From the NCBI GenBank assembly GCA_025093555.1, contig JAIWNF010000063.1, forward strand, positions 1-64,000: DNA of 64,000 bases. Reading direction: 5' to 3'. The stretch comes from Circinella umbellata. Taxonomy: Eukaryota > Mucoromycota > Mucoromycetes > Mucorales > Lichtheimiaceae. The notes under the pieces were generated by a model. It was not told the DNA's origin and made no database searches. It worked only from the letters and a program-made list of their open reading frames with translations. Below, one piece after another: positions 1 through 11,687 of the stretch (within the stretch, counting starts at the first letter, position 1; every line of letters begins with the position of its first letter). Both the position numbers and the translations under genes were made by a program.

Positions 1-2708
1 CTGGGTGATGTAGACTTGTGTCCAGTTGAGGCATTCAAAGGTTTAGTCACCCAGGCAAGTCTTTAAGTGATTCTTCTCTGTAACCAGCACTCTATCAGTT
101 CAGGTTCGGTAATCCAGTAAGCTACTCCGGTTTTATCTGAATAAAATTGCACTTACAATTATTACATTTTATTTAAATTTCTTCTTTAACAAAAAAGCAT
201 TTTTACGGTTTGTTGTCAAATTAGTTGTAATGTTCTTTAAAGTACTTAAAACAGAATTTTGAGTAGAGGTCACTATTTGTTACCATTCAAACAATATTAA
301 TCATTCCACTATAATGCGTTTTTTAAAAACGCATCCTTTGAATATTTAAAAGTAAACACAATAAAAATAAATATATGTGTGTACATACACAGTGACAATA
401 AATGTTTGTGTAAGCATGCTCAACTACAGTTTTTGAGAACGCTGACCAATTTCCACTTTTTTAATGAAACGCTTCATGGCCCCGCGTTGTTTCGGGCGCA
501 TAAAATATGAAAACCGCGTTTGCATAAAAAGCAAACGTTTACAGCTTTTATTGTTCCGTTTTATTTTAGAAAAACAATTTGTATTTGTATGATAAACTGT
601 TACCGCGTTGTTACGGGAGTGTACGCGGCAGTCTTTACAGAGCTTTACTCAAATGATCTGTGGTTAATAACGAAACACCGCGGCTCCCCGAACAACGCGG
701 TAACAGTTAACGAAACACTGCGGCCACCCGATTCAGGGCGGCGACCTTTTAACGAAACATTGCAGCGACTTTTAGGTCCAACTTTGACCAGTAGTGGGAC
801 GTTAAATACTTTTAGTAGGGGACTTCAACTTTCGAAACTGATATCAATGGTTTTAATTTTACAGCTAGTTACAGCTTCTGCTGTATATAATCTAACAATC
901 AAATTCGCCATATTGTGGAGCAGTAGTTGGTACAGCTGAAATTGGCTACTGCCAAATAAAGTGCTAATTAGCTAAATGAATGTAAATTGCTTTAAAGCCA
1001 TAAAGGAAACTAGGAATAAAGAATTTCTGGATAAGTGAAACTAAACAGAAGATTCTTAATTGGGATTATACTATGTTAAATGATAGCTATATAAGAATTT
1101 CTTTATAAATGTTAAGACACCAAGCATAGGTTTTAGTCACTGTATTATTTGTACTAATGAACATCATAGGTACCACTTTATTAGTTTAACTTATCTGAGG
1201 TGTACGATAGAATAATAGTTTAGTTCAATAATAAAAATATAATAAAACGATGAGTCCTTTGAAACAGTGTTTATTCTTGAAAAATAAGATAAAGATTATT
1301 ATTCTATGTACGAGTTGGTCTATTTATATGAGTTGTTTATTATGATGAGTTATCTCTGGTATGTCATCTGAAGAATGTATCTTAAAGAATGCTATCTTCA
1401 GGTATGATAACCTTATTCTTTAGAAGATCCTTTTTAGCTTTATCAGGGGTAGACCCTTAGAATCTCCGGTATTTTATACTCTTAATTCCAGGACACTACA
1501 TTATCTTTAGATTTAGCTATAGAATATGAAAAATTAACTCATGCAAATGTCTTTCTTGTTGCCACTTTTTCATGTTGTATGCACTTTTGCATAGCTGGCT
1601 AAAAGAAATAACATTTTACTAAGCTTAACATAAACCATAAGTTTAATAAGGATCACATAGTTTATTCAGTTGTCACAATTCTCAATAACCCTTCCAGAAT
1701 AGAAGAGTATAGGCCTTCGCCAGTCAAGCTATGGGTATTGTTGGGCTAGTTGTTGTAATACGCTGATATACATTTACTAACACTGCAAAAAAAAGGGGGT
1801 GTGGTATTTATAGATATGAATTTAACAGGAAAATAAGGTAAGTATAAAAATGATAACAGAATAAGTCTTGTGAGAATCTTTCAGGTGTTTTATTATATGA
1901 AAATAATACTAAGATAAAAAGATATATGATAATTATTTCTATTACAAGTAAGTTTTATATATATATGTTTTAGATGTGTATTTTCCTGTATTTGTAGATA
2001 ATGTTATATGATGTTAAATTGTGTATTATGTGATTGTGAATAAATAAATTATGTTTGATTATTATATTTGTATATTGTATATAAAGTGTTATTGTGGTAG
2101 AATTATTATTTGTGTATTTAGAAAGCAACCGATGTAAGATTATTTTATTGTTTTTTACATATAGTTTATATTTTAATTATCTGAGATGAAGGATTGACGT
2201 GTGCCATATGACAGGGGGTATTAATAGGATCTCAACAGTTTGATACTACTATTTATATGTTAGATATTATTAGGTTATCAACTGGATTTCAGCAATTTTT
2301 TGATATTTAGTATGCTACAAGGATATCAATAGGATCCCATTAGTTTGAGAGTGAAAAAAAATGAGAGGAGTTTCTTTTTTACACACCCGATCTATTTTTC
2401 AGCTACTACCATTAGTACAGCTTCGCATTACTTTATTCTTTCCCCATTTACTCTTCCTCTAATTCCTAATCACAACTTAGTTACACTCCTCAAATTCTGA
2501 CATGTGATTAAATAAAAAAAGACTCTTTAGACTTCTACAAAAAAAAATTTCAACTACTACCATTACAATATTTCCCCAGTTCAAGAAACAAATGAACAAG
2601 CAAGTAAATTAAATCTAAGTACTAATAATGTTTAATCAATTTATTCAAGAGAACAACAAAAACTTATTTTACATACAAAGATTGAAAGATAATATTTTAT
2701 TTAATATT
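1..2708. other. AT-rich non-coding region
   Basis: I see no supportable gene here. An open frame at 520-939 lacks similarity I recognise and mostly overlaps the repeated GC-richer module described separately, so I treat it as chance. The rest is AT-rich with many short stop-dense stretches. A perfect 21-nt palindrome (10-nt arms starting ATGCGTTTTT) lies at 314-334. Confidence 0.6.
482..765. repeat. GC-richer module of short direct and inverted repeats
   Basis: Three versions of a 14-15-nt word appear: CCGCGTTGTTTCGGG at 482-496, the same with TTACGGG at 603-617, and an inverted version at 687-700. A second word, AACGAAACAYYGCGG, is repeated directly at 669-683, 709-723 and 751-765. The module stands out in base composition from the AT-rich surroundings. 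It looks like a remnant of a repeat element, but I could not find paired termini or a target duplication. Confidence 0.5.
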
Positions 2709-3312
2709 TTAATAGGAAAAATCACGAATAGAGAGAAAAGTAAAGGAATCGCACTTTGCAACCTCTTTTTTAATCTGTTCCAGTGAAACATTAGTAATGC
2801 TCCACACATCATCATTATCATTAAGTCCTGCCTTGAGCCTAGTATGCCATAATATTATAGTAGTAATTTTTTTTAATGGATATGAAAAGTGATTTAATAC
2901 AAGTATATCTTTATAATAGTTACCATCTTCTGGCCAAGTATCAGACCAATAGTGGATCGTCATCATATTCGCCTCCAGCAAAAGCGCACCAGATGCGAGA
3001 GCAATAAAAGTCTTGATGCAACACAGGCTTGATACTAATATTTTAGTTATAGTATTGATTCTGGTGTGCTAGTACACATACATCGATTTATATCTAATAT
3101 CAGAACAAGATTACTTACAGCTCACTGCAACATGCTCTGAGGACTTTGTGTACCCAATCAAAATAGTCATCCATATCAGAAATTGAAGGTGGATTATGCC
3201 TCTCAGTATTTGTTAGTATATTTAGAAACTTACAAATAAATCCAAGTTATAAAATGTATTACACTTACAAATAGCTTGGCACTTCTTCGATTAATGGGAG
3301 AGTTTCAGTCAT
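2709..3312 (-). CDS. Small three-exon hypothetical protein (147 aa)
   Basis: I do not recognise this protein. A gene model in frame throughout can be built on the minus strand: exon 1 3312-3269 (ATG, beginning MTETLPLIEE), exon 2 3199-3126 and exon 3 3034-2709. Donors are GTAAGT-like and GTGAGC, acceptors end in AG, and the total of 444 nt is exactly 148 codons including the stop. The protein has an acidic N-terminus (ISDMDDYFDW), a short hydrophobic stretch (FIALASGALLLEA), then a Trp/Tyr-rich region (IHYWSDTWPEDG) and no obvious catalytic motif. It lies beside a decayed Tnp2 transposon and may be an element-associated or captured gene. An alternative donor two codons downstream would close the frame early, so exon 2's end is the weakest point. 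Function unknown. Confidence 0.4.
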
Positions 3313-3865
3313 GACGGCGTTTAGCTGGACGCTCGAGGTCAGTAGTGTTGGTAGAATTAAAGTGATGCGACATAATTTATAATGATAGCAAAATAAAAAT
3401 AAGAATAAAAAAAGGAATAGAAAAGATAAAAAGCATCAGTTATACCAGTATTTTAATATCACTTTTCAAGATGGCTTATCCATTATCTGTTTGTTTGACT
3501 TGGCCAAAAAAAGAGAGTTTGTGTTACATGCTATTTACTGTTTACTGAAATAAGAACAAAAAATAATTATTACAAATAATAATTAGATAGGATATGTGGT
3601 ATATCTAGGATACTTTGATAATAACTATGAATTGATATTTTTTTTAACTATATCAATTTTTACAATTACCACTTGTAAATGTCTAATAAAATATAATAAA
3701 GCATGAAAATAAACCATACTATCCATTATCAATTTGAAGACGGAGCGAATATGTGTTACAAAGGATGTAGTAAATTAATATTAGAAAGTAACACAGAAAA
3801 TTTAAATAGATTAATAATACTCTTCAACATTCTAAACCACAGCACGAATCTCAAATAATTACAAA
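3313..3865. other. Intergenic, AT-rich
   Basis: No coding or RNA feature is visible between the small hypothetical gene and the Tnp2 pseudogene. Transposon termini may lie here, but none could be recognised. Confidence 0.5.
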
Positions 3866-6800
3866 ATGACCCATACTTCTCCTAGGCATAAAGCCCCAAA
3901 AGGCACCAAGATATGTCCTTGTTCAAGTTGTAGACATTTGAAAGGACTTGCGGCATTTCAGAAAGTGCGCACGGTTAATAATCATATGAAGGAAGAACGA
4001 AGACAAGTAAGTATGCCAAAAAAATTGTTGAATTACGATCGCTCATTACATTTATGTTTCTAATAGCGATTGGCAATGGTGAGAGAGCTGATCGATCAAG
4101 AAATACTACTAGGCCAACTGACGGTGACAACTGTAGCTGACATGAAGCTTGAGAGTGAGTGAGAGTGAGTAGTGAAAGCTTTATAAAAAGTCACTATGCA
4201 CTAACCACCCTTTTTTTCTATAGATGAAGACGAGATAATCACGGCTGACAATATGTTGCCTGCTGTTGAAGTCGAGTTTGAAAACAGCAATGTCAATTGT
4301 ACCGATCAGAATGGTAGCATGACTAATATGGACATTGATGAAGAATTTGTTGCTGGTAATAACATTATTCATAACATTTACAAAATATAACTTACATACA
4401 AAAAAAATGGTAGTTAACATATATCAAAGCTCCAAATATCGAGCAACCTTTTTTATTTATAGCAGTGTTCCTGATTCTTTTCCATGTCTATTTCTGCATC
4501 ACTGATAAAGCAACCTCTATATTAATCTGTTTCTTCAACATGCTATTGGTTGCTTTTGACCATACATATCGCTTCCCTACCACCCAACACCATCAAAAAC
4601 CATCTCAACTCTGACTCACTCACCAATAACCTCACTTACTACACCGTTTGTCCCAAATGCCATGCACTTTATAACCATCAATTACCAATCCCTTCATCTT
4701 GCACCGCTGAACAATTTCCACACTATCTGCTCCAATATAAACGTGCCTGTTGTAATACCAACTTTGCTGCTTCCATCCCTTGAGAATTTGTTTACAATTT
4801 GTTGAAAGCAAGTATTGAGCGCATTGTCAACCGACGTGGCTATATGTACCTTGCCGAAAAATGGAAAAATCGGGATGTTTCTATGGTGAACCACCATAAT
4901 AATACATATATTCCATCCATTTATGAATAATCGGTCAAACATCATTCCGCCAAGGATAAAAGATATAACCAATTATACACTATTATTAACTTTGATTCGT
5001 TCTTATTATTAATCCAGATAAAAAAGGAACATCAAAGAAAGAATGAGATTAGTAACAACTGTCACAAACGGTTTCAGAGAATGATCTAGAATTAATATTC
5101 ATAATAGAACAAATATAATAGGTCTTCTCATCCATTCATATAAAACATAGTTTAGCCATGATCAGATAAAATAAGATAGTTACATAATTTAGAAAAGATA
5201 TAAAAGAGTAGTTATTTTATTTCAGGAATAAACAGATTCTCAACTATATTTTACTTTAGTCCCATCTTTCTATTTTTTACTACTCGTATTTATCTCAGTT
5301 TCATCCGATATGCTATTTGACATATATGATGGTAACGTTTGGAATGATTTCACTATATGAACATCTTGCACTTCTTACCTTGAATATCGATTGGTTTGAG
5401 CCCTTCCATAATGCAATTATTCTTGCAGTGCTATATATATCACTATCAATAATTTATCTCGATCTGAGCGCTTAAAAAAAGAGAATGTTATCCTTATTGG
5501 CGTAATGCCTAGGCCTTCTACATCGCATACCACCAAATTAAACAACTATCTTGCACCTCTTATTGACGAGCTTATGTTGCTATATAATGAAGGTGTCCAA
5601 GTATCAAATCCTGCAACTAGATCCCCTATCCTAGTCAGAGCTGCACTGATGATGGTCGCCTGTGATATGCCTGTAGCTAGAAAGACGTGCAGATTTACAT
5701 CGCCTGTATGTCGTCGAGGATGCTACAAGTGCGATTGTACGTTTATTATTGATGACAATACAAAGAGGGTAAACTTTTCTGGTGGTTATTATATAGAGAA
5801 TTACTATTGGAAGAGCATAAATGACGTTGCTACACATGCAGCAGAATAGATGACAGCAACAACAAGAAAAGATCTTATTGAAATAGAGCGTAACTATGGT
5901 ACATATTGGTCTGAATTACATCATCTTCCATATTTTAATGCAGTTCGCTTTACGATCATTGATGTCATGCATAATCTGCTTCTTGGTACTCCAAAAAAGA
6001 TGTTTAATAATTGGATCGATGATGGTGATTTGATGAGGGAAGATTTGCGCCTGATGAAGCAATCAGCTAAAGGGCTTGTGTTACCAATTGACTTCGATGT
6101 GATCCCTTCAGATCGTATAGTTGCTGGTCTTTCTGGATTGAAAGCTGCCAAATGGAAGAGCCGGGTCTTGATCTATTCACCTTTTCTTTACAAAATCATC
6201 TAACTGCTAGAAAATTTCAACATTGGATGAAGTTAGTTGAGGCATGCTGTATTTTACTCAAGCCATCAATGACATTTGATGAAGTTCATAATGCTCATTA
6301 TACCTAGTTGATTTTTGCAAGGAATATGAGACCATATATAGCTCTACCAAGATCACGCCAAATATACATGCTCATTGCCACATAAGAGAGTGTATTCTTG
6401 ATTATGGAGGTGTTTATTCAACATGGCTATTTGGATTCGAATGGTATAATGGTATCCTGGGAAGTATCTCTACTAACAGGAAGGGGGCGTTTGAGAGGAT
6501 GTTTACAAAATGCTTTCTTGAACAAACTGGTGCCTCTGACTACATTACCACTTTTATTGCACCTCATATCAATGACGAACAAAAATATTTTTTCCTTAGT
6601 TCAGCAAATAATATCTCAACAACAGTGGCAGCAACACGTTTGAATGCTATAAAAAGCTATGACACCAGTGAGTATATTCATAATTCTGTGTCAGTTAGCC
6701 ATGCAACAGGTTTTGACTCTCTCCCTCCGAATACCATTCCAGACTTCAAGACTCCTCCAACCATCAAACTTACTAGTGCAGTATATAATGCCTTAATAGA

Positions 6801-7289
6801 ATTTTATAAAGTAGCATATAGTGACCAAAACATTGACCATTATTTGCGGCCATCACTAATGAGTCCAAATCCAGTACTGCCATATGTACATATATTCAGG
6901 GATGTCAAGATTCACGGTTATAAATACCGCAGTGCAGCTTCCCAATCAACATGTAGATCATATATTCAGGCTTTATATCTTGAACATGGCAATAATGAGC
7001 CAGCAGCATACCCAGTCAAGTACAATACTATTTTTGTCACGACTTCTGCGTGAATGGTGCTAATAAATGCCACACATTTGCATTTGTTTATTAGTTGGAT
7101 CGGCATAACGGTCAGCAAATATTCAGTGCTGGAAATGTAGAGACTTGGAAAAGCACGTACAAAGATTTCAGTTGGCAATGTATTTTACCGTTAAGTCATG
7201 TGGATTCTCCTATAGCCATTGGAAAATATGAAGCATCAAACATTCAGAGAACAATCATGATTCCTCTGGAACAAAAAATTCATGCATAA
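3866..7289 (+). pseudogene. Decayed Tnp2-type (CACTA-like) transposase
   Basis: Tnp2-family transposases catalyse cut-and-paste movement of CACTA-like DNA transposons. The reading frame starts with a cysteine cluster (KICPCSSCRHLKG) and continues through VCPKCHALYNHQ near 4655. A conserved block follows at about 5310-5850 (YDGNVWNDF, LNVDWFEPF, NVILIGVMPRPSTSH). The catalytic-region block (FTIIDVMHNLLLGTPKKMF) is at 5950-6010, and YGGVYSTWLFGFEWYNG with its C-terminal tail runs from 6393 to 7289. These are in order but broken: an in-frame TAG at 5847-5849, a frame change near 6160-6190, further stops at about 6304 and 6382, and disruptions between 5300 and 5500. An intron with a TTTCTATAG acceptor probably ends near 4223. 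The element is clearly dead. Its termini and target duplication could not be found, so its limits are unknown. Confidence 0.75.
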
Positions 7290-7868
7290 ACACATAGACA
7301 AACACATATACTTTTTTTTGATTCTATATCTTTATACCCTAAAAAACTTTTAGATACTTATCTTTTCAATATCCTGTTTATTTATCCATTAACCTTACAC
7401 ATCACACTCTTCACTATTCTTTTTTCAGATACTATTACTTTGAAAAAGAAAAAATTGTGAGAGAAGAGCAGACCTTTTTTTTTACTTGCTCCTTTTTTTT
7501 TATTTTTTTTACTTGCTCCTTTTTTTTATTTTATTTATATGCTCATTTTCTATATCCTCTTTTTTTATATGCTCCTTTTATATGCTCCTTTTTTATATCT
7601 TCATTTTTTATATGCTCCTTTTTTATATGCTCCTTTATATGCTTATTTTTATATGCACTATCTCTTTTTATATGCTAACTATTTTTTTTCTAACCCTATG
7701 ACACCAATACCATTTATTTTATTTTACTTCTACTTCTTTTTTGTTTTTATCTATTAATACAAAAAATCATATATTCAACTTTATACTTTTAATATTACAG
7801 GCATGACAATTAGTTTCTTTATTAAATAAAACCCAAGCCCAAGCCCAACCACCCTCTTTTTTAATTTA
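7290..7868. other. Low-complexity spacer with T-rich minisatellite
   Basis: Between the convergent Tnp2 and unknown pseudogenes there is no gene. Overlapping open frames of Phe/Leu/Tyr/Cys are produced by the T-rich repeat at 7480-7690 and are artefacts. Confidence 0.6.
7480..7690. repeat. Degenerate minisatellite, unit about TTTTTTATATGCTCC
   Basis: About a dozen imperfect copies of a 14-20-nt unit, T-rich followed by TATATGCTC, run in tandem. Earlier units read TTTTTTTACTTGCTCC, so the array looks to have drifted from one end to the other. Confidence 0.7.
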
Positions 7869-8774
7869 TTATTTCATCCAACGCGGCAATTCCTCTAGAA
7901 CTGATCATTCTACTGAGATGACAGACCAAGGCATCTTGTTACCTTGGTGCCGTCTAACATGAATACTTGCAACGTGCAGCTGATCCAATTTTTCCAAGAA
8001 CCGATTTGCCTATCAATATACTGTCAACATGCTGCTTTCCAAATATATAATCAACAGTAGAATCTCTACATAGTAACTTACAATGTCAGATCGATAACTT
8101 GGACGTAGCACGGAAATCGGACGTGTTAATGAATCTTCATCATCTGATTCCTCATCAGACATATACTTATTGCTAAACAATACATTCATACCAACTACCA
8201 GAAATGCTTCTTCTAATGACGTTCTGTGCTGAGGCAGCATTCTTCGTCGATGGGCAAGTTTCTATTTAATGGGTTAACAATACTTATACAACTTTCACCA
8301 GTCAAAAAGATATTATCCAGTTATTATGATACTAACTTTTTCCTTGTGACTTTGGCGGCGATGGCGGCAGTTAATGGTCACTTGTACTTGCTGGATCATG
8401 ACGAAAAATCGCCTGCTTTTTTTGGAAGTGATCTGTGCACATTCTCCTCAATCTCTGTGCAAAGTTAGGGACTTCCAGAAACTCTTCCCTATAACCTAAC
8501 AAGGCAAGGCGCATCTGGTGCAGAATCACCTTATCCACACCTTGCTGTGCTAGCAACGTGAAGTCGTACTAGAGCTTGCCTTCATTGGTGATTTCAAAAT
8601 ATATATCACGGATATATTGCTATAAATATTGAACAGGATTAGTAGTAAAAAAAGTAACAAAGAAACATCTGATTAGATATGGTAAACTTAAATTACACCA
8701 AGTACGTTCAAACGGGAATATGGCATAGGATCGCCCTCGACAAAATCGGTGTTATTAGTGTTATTATTATCCAT
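7869..8774 (-). pseudogene. Decayed gene of unknown family, convergent to the Tnp2 remnant
   Basis: On the minus strand an ATG at 8774 opens MDNNNTNNTDFVEGDPMPYS. After a probable intron the frame continues with QYIRDIYFEITNEGKL, a stop (TAG), then LLAQQGVDKVILHQMRLALL. After a second intron-like gap comes LPQHRTSLEEAFLVVGMN with an acidic stretch (YMSDEESDDEDS), then LEKLDQLHVASIHVRRHQGN near the end. Several stops and frame changes interrupt it. I cannot assign a domain. Its position tail-to-tail with the Tnp2 transposase suggests it could be the second gene of the same element, which is an inference from position only. Confidence 0.45.
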
Positions 8775-9405
8775 CTTCAAAGAAAAATAACTTGTTAATA
8801 TTTAATATTAATAATTATAACAGTCAAAAAAGAAGTGTTTTACTAAAAGTAATATATCAAGTTACTACATACGTTAGATTCAAGGTAAGAAAAAAGTATA
8901 TCGAAAAGGATTGATGTTAAAGAAGAGTGAAGTTATTATTGGAATATATTGTTGCCTTCCCGCCTATATTTATACTTTTGCATTATACTGGTTTTACCTA
9001 AAAAATATTATTATTTTGAGACTTGAGAGGTCAATAATAATACAAATTTGGACCGTTGTTGCTTCAAATCTGAAAATGGTAATTGATCAAAAACATTGCC
9101 TTTTTTTCTTTCTTTTTCAGTTTGAAAAAAATCCCTTTTTTTTTTCTTTTCTTTCACTTTCTCGTTCTCATACTTCATTTACTTTTTATTTTCTTACACA
9201 TTTATACATCTCATTTCTAGGATAAATGACTTAACCAGTATGGCATAATACAAGAACTATTGCTCTTCGTTCTATACTATATGACACTGTTGGCTTATTT
9301 GTGGAGTGGTAAAAAAGTACTATTATTATTTTTGAATTTGGACACTTGCTCAATCTAGTGTTTTTTTATCAAACTAAATGTATATATTCTTTTTTTATAT
9401 TATTT
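8775..9405. other. Intergenic, AT-rich
   Basis: No supportable gene. A 104-codon open frame at 8911-9225 is mostly Phe/Ser/Leu from T-rich sequence and is probably chance. Confidence 0.5.
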
Positions 9406-9649
9406 CTTAGTGCTAAGGTTCTTAATAGACCGATCCGGATCGGATTTTTGGAAATCCGGATTGTCTACGGATTCGAGAATTGCAATCCGAATCCGTTTTG
9501 TAAAAATCCGGATTGAATCCGTAATCCGTAATGCAAAAGAATCAATTAGATGAAAATCTAGGCTAGTAGATGTCACAGTATTTTTTCATGAGAGAAGGTG
9601 TTTTACAAGATTGTGTATGGTAGTCGTTTGAGATCGTTTAAGAAAAGTA

Positions 9650-9853
9650 AAACATTGGTAACAGAGTTGCATTGTTTTAGATGATTTTATTATTATGGTT
9701 TGAAAAACATAATAGGAAATAAATAAGTTATAATAAAAAAAGAATTGTAGTAATAAAAAGTTATAATGGGAAAAAAGAAGTTACAGAGAAAAGAAAGTTA
9801 TAGTTGAGAAAAAATTATAGTGGGAAAGTTATAGTAGGAAAAAAAAAGTTATA
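9650..9853. repeat. Degenerate tandem repeat, unit about AGTTATAGTGGGAAAAAA
   Basis: Around eight imperfect units of roughly 18-24 nt with the core GTTATA[GA]T and an A-rich spacer lie inside the left half of the hAT-like element. The array resumes after the Tc1 insertion (about 11905-11945), showing that the Tc1 element landed within it. Confidence 0.6.
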
Positions 9854-9890
9854 CAGTGTTTTGCATTTAAAAATATAAAAATTGGGAGGG

Positions 9891-10030
9891 TCAAATATAA
9901 TTTTTGGTTCGGCCAATGAAATTTTTCTTGCATCAGTGAATTTTTTCTGGCATCAGTGAAATTTTTAGACTATCAGTATAATTTTTGGGGGATAAGTATA
10001 ATTTTTCACTATCCAATATAATAATCAAGA
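9891..10030. repeat. Seven 20-bp units in the left Tc1 inverted repeat
   Basis: The left inverted repeat is built of successive 20-bp units starting at 9891, 9911, 9931, 9951, 9971, 9991 and 10011. The core is approximately ATCAGTGAAATTTTT, best conserved in the second and third units and most degraded in the last. The right inverted repeat carries the mirror-image array. Regular 20-bp spacing, about two helical turns, suggests ordered transposase-binding sites; that role is inferred. Confidence 0.75.
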
Positions 10031-10323
10031 ATTCATTACAAAAAAAAAAAAAAAAACAAAGACAAAATGAAATAATAATAATAATAATAATAATAATAAT
10101 CAGCATTACTTAATACATCGTCATTGTACCTATTTATATCTTTGCTAACTTTCTACTGCGATTTATTTCTATTATATGTGCTTAAAACTTTTGTAACTCA
10201 AAAGGGGCAGACAAGTTTGATTGGTTTTATGAGTAGCTCAAAGTGGAGTTTTGCCCTGGCGCACTTTTTTTTTTGTACTTCATACAACCTTTTATTTCTT
10301 GGTAAAAACACCTTTACACGATC

Positions 10324-11643
10324 ATGCAAACAGTTACATTTTATCATTATCAGTCATCCGGGGATTATGTTCGTGATGGGCCTGACAGCGAGACAGAAGA
10401 TGAACCTCAAAAAACTGTTACCATTAAAACCATACACAAGTTAGAACATCTCTCGGACGACTGCTTGTCATCAGACGATGATGACGATTCTTCCATTACA
10501 ATTCATGACATTTCTATGGAAGAATCGGAACTTGGTTTGGTTTCTAATCCAGATCTTGTGTGGACACCAACGAAGTATAAACCAGCTCAAGTCGCACAAT
10601 TCGTTAGTCTCATTCAAAACAAGAATTGGAAACTGAAAGAGGCAGCTAAGGAAGCCGGTATTGAGCCTTCTGCAGCATATAAGTTTAATAGGCAATGGAA
10701 AGACAATGGTGGTTGTACGCTACCTGGTTATGTGCCTGCTTCGGAACTCAAGCCGAAGCAAAATAATATCAAACTTACTGATGAACATTCTCAATTTTTA
10801 GAAAGCTATGTCGATGAGCATCCTACTTGCATTATTAAGGATGCAACTCACGAACTTTGTAAAGCATTTGAGGGTCTAACAATCAATCAGTCCACTGTTT
10901 ATCGTCATGTAACTGAAAAGCTTTCATTTAGTCTTACTCGAACTCAACCAAAGGTAGCTGAGCGGAATTCTGAAGATACTATTGAAGCACGTCGCCAGTT
11001 CGTTGAGTATATCATTGATAATGAGATAGATTTCAAGAAGAAATGTGTTTTTGTTGATGAAAGCGGATTCAAGAAGAATATGGTACGTCCTGTTGCATGG
11101 TCAAAAAAAGGAGAGCCCGCCGACGTCGAAGTTCCAACACAACAAGGTGTTAACCTAAGTGTACTTGGCTGTATGTCTTATTACGGCCTAATTGCACTTT
11201 CACAACAAGTGCCTAAATCCAGTGGATCAAAAAAACGTAAAACTGTTAGCAAAAGGTCAGGTCTTCCGCATGGCACTTCTTCGAGTCATTTTTTGTTGTT
11301 TGTACGCGAGATGTCGTCTGTGTTGAAAAAAGTAGGTTTGAACAACATGTACATTGTTATGGATAATGCTGGCATTCATAAAACTGCCGAAGTCCTTCAA
11401 GCAGTCCGTGATCATGGCCATACACCTCTTTTCTTACCACCATATTCTCCGTTCTTAAATCCCATTGAAGAGTGCTGGGCACAAATAAAAAGAGAAGTAC
11501 GCAAGACCCCACTTGAAAAAAACGAGATATTGGCTACTCGTATTGAAGAAGCAGCGAAAATCGTAACTACTAAAAACTGTAAAGGCTATATACGCCATTC
11601 TTACAGATACTTCAATAAGTGTATTAATATGGAAAGGATATAG
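10324..11643 (+). CDS. Tc1/mariner superfamily transposase (DD34E)
   Basis: This 439-residue protein should bind the element ends and catalyse cut-and-paste transposition at TA sites. An acidic N-terminal stretch is rich in Asp/Ser (residues 40-70). A helix-turn-helix region follows around residues 85-130 (KYKPAQVAQFVSLI, KEAAKEAGIEPSAAYKF), then the catalytic core. The triad is visible: Asp in CVFVDESGF, Asp in IVMDNAGIHK and Glu in NPIEECW, the last two separated by 34 residues. A basic run (GSKKRKTVSKRSG) near residue 300 may be a nuclear localisation signal. The frame has no stops or shifts and sits cleanly between the inverted repeats. The start at 10324 is the first ATG giving the full frame. 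The protein is longer than typical Tc1 transposases (about 340-350 aa) because of its N-terminal extension. Confidence 0.9.
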   Translation: MQTVTFYHYQSSGDYVRDGPDSETEDEPQKTVTIKTIHKLEHLSDDCLSSDDDDDSSITIHDISMEESELGLVSNPDLVWTPTKYKPAQVAQFVSLIQNKNWKLKEAAKEAGIEPSAAYKFNRQWKDNGGCTLPGYVPASELKPKQNNIKLTDEHSQFLESYVDEHPTCIIKDATHELCKAFEGLTINQSTVYRHVTEKLSFSLTRTQPKVAERNSEDTIEARRQFVEYIIDNEIDFKKKCVFVDESGFKKNMVRPVAWSKKGEPADVEVPTQQGVNLSVLGCMSYYGLIALSQQVPKSSGSKKRKTVSKRSGLPHGTSSSHFLLFVREMSSVLKKVGLNNMYIVMDNAGIHKTAEVLQAVRDHGHTPLFLPPYSPFLNPIEECWAQIKREVRKTPLEKNEILATRIEEAAKIVTTKNCKGYIRHSYRYFNKCINMERI

Positions 11644-11687
11644 ATGTTTTATATAATAAATATTGATAGTTTATACCAAGGTGTTTT

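Noticed and set aside
520..939. 139-codon open frame on the plus strand
   Set aside because: It lies across short GC-rich repeats, has no recognisable domain and is not linked to splice sites; probably chance.
7457..7757. Three overlapping Phe/Leu/Tyr-rich open frames
   Set aside because: Produced by a T-rich minisatellite that is open in all three frames.
8911..9225. 104-codon open frame with hydrophobic composition
   Set aside because: Homopolymer T tracts explain the Phe runs; no homology or splice context.
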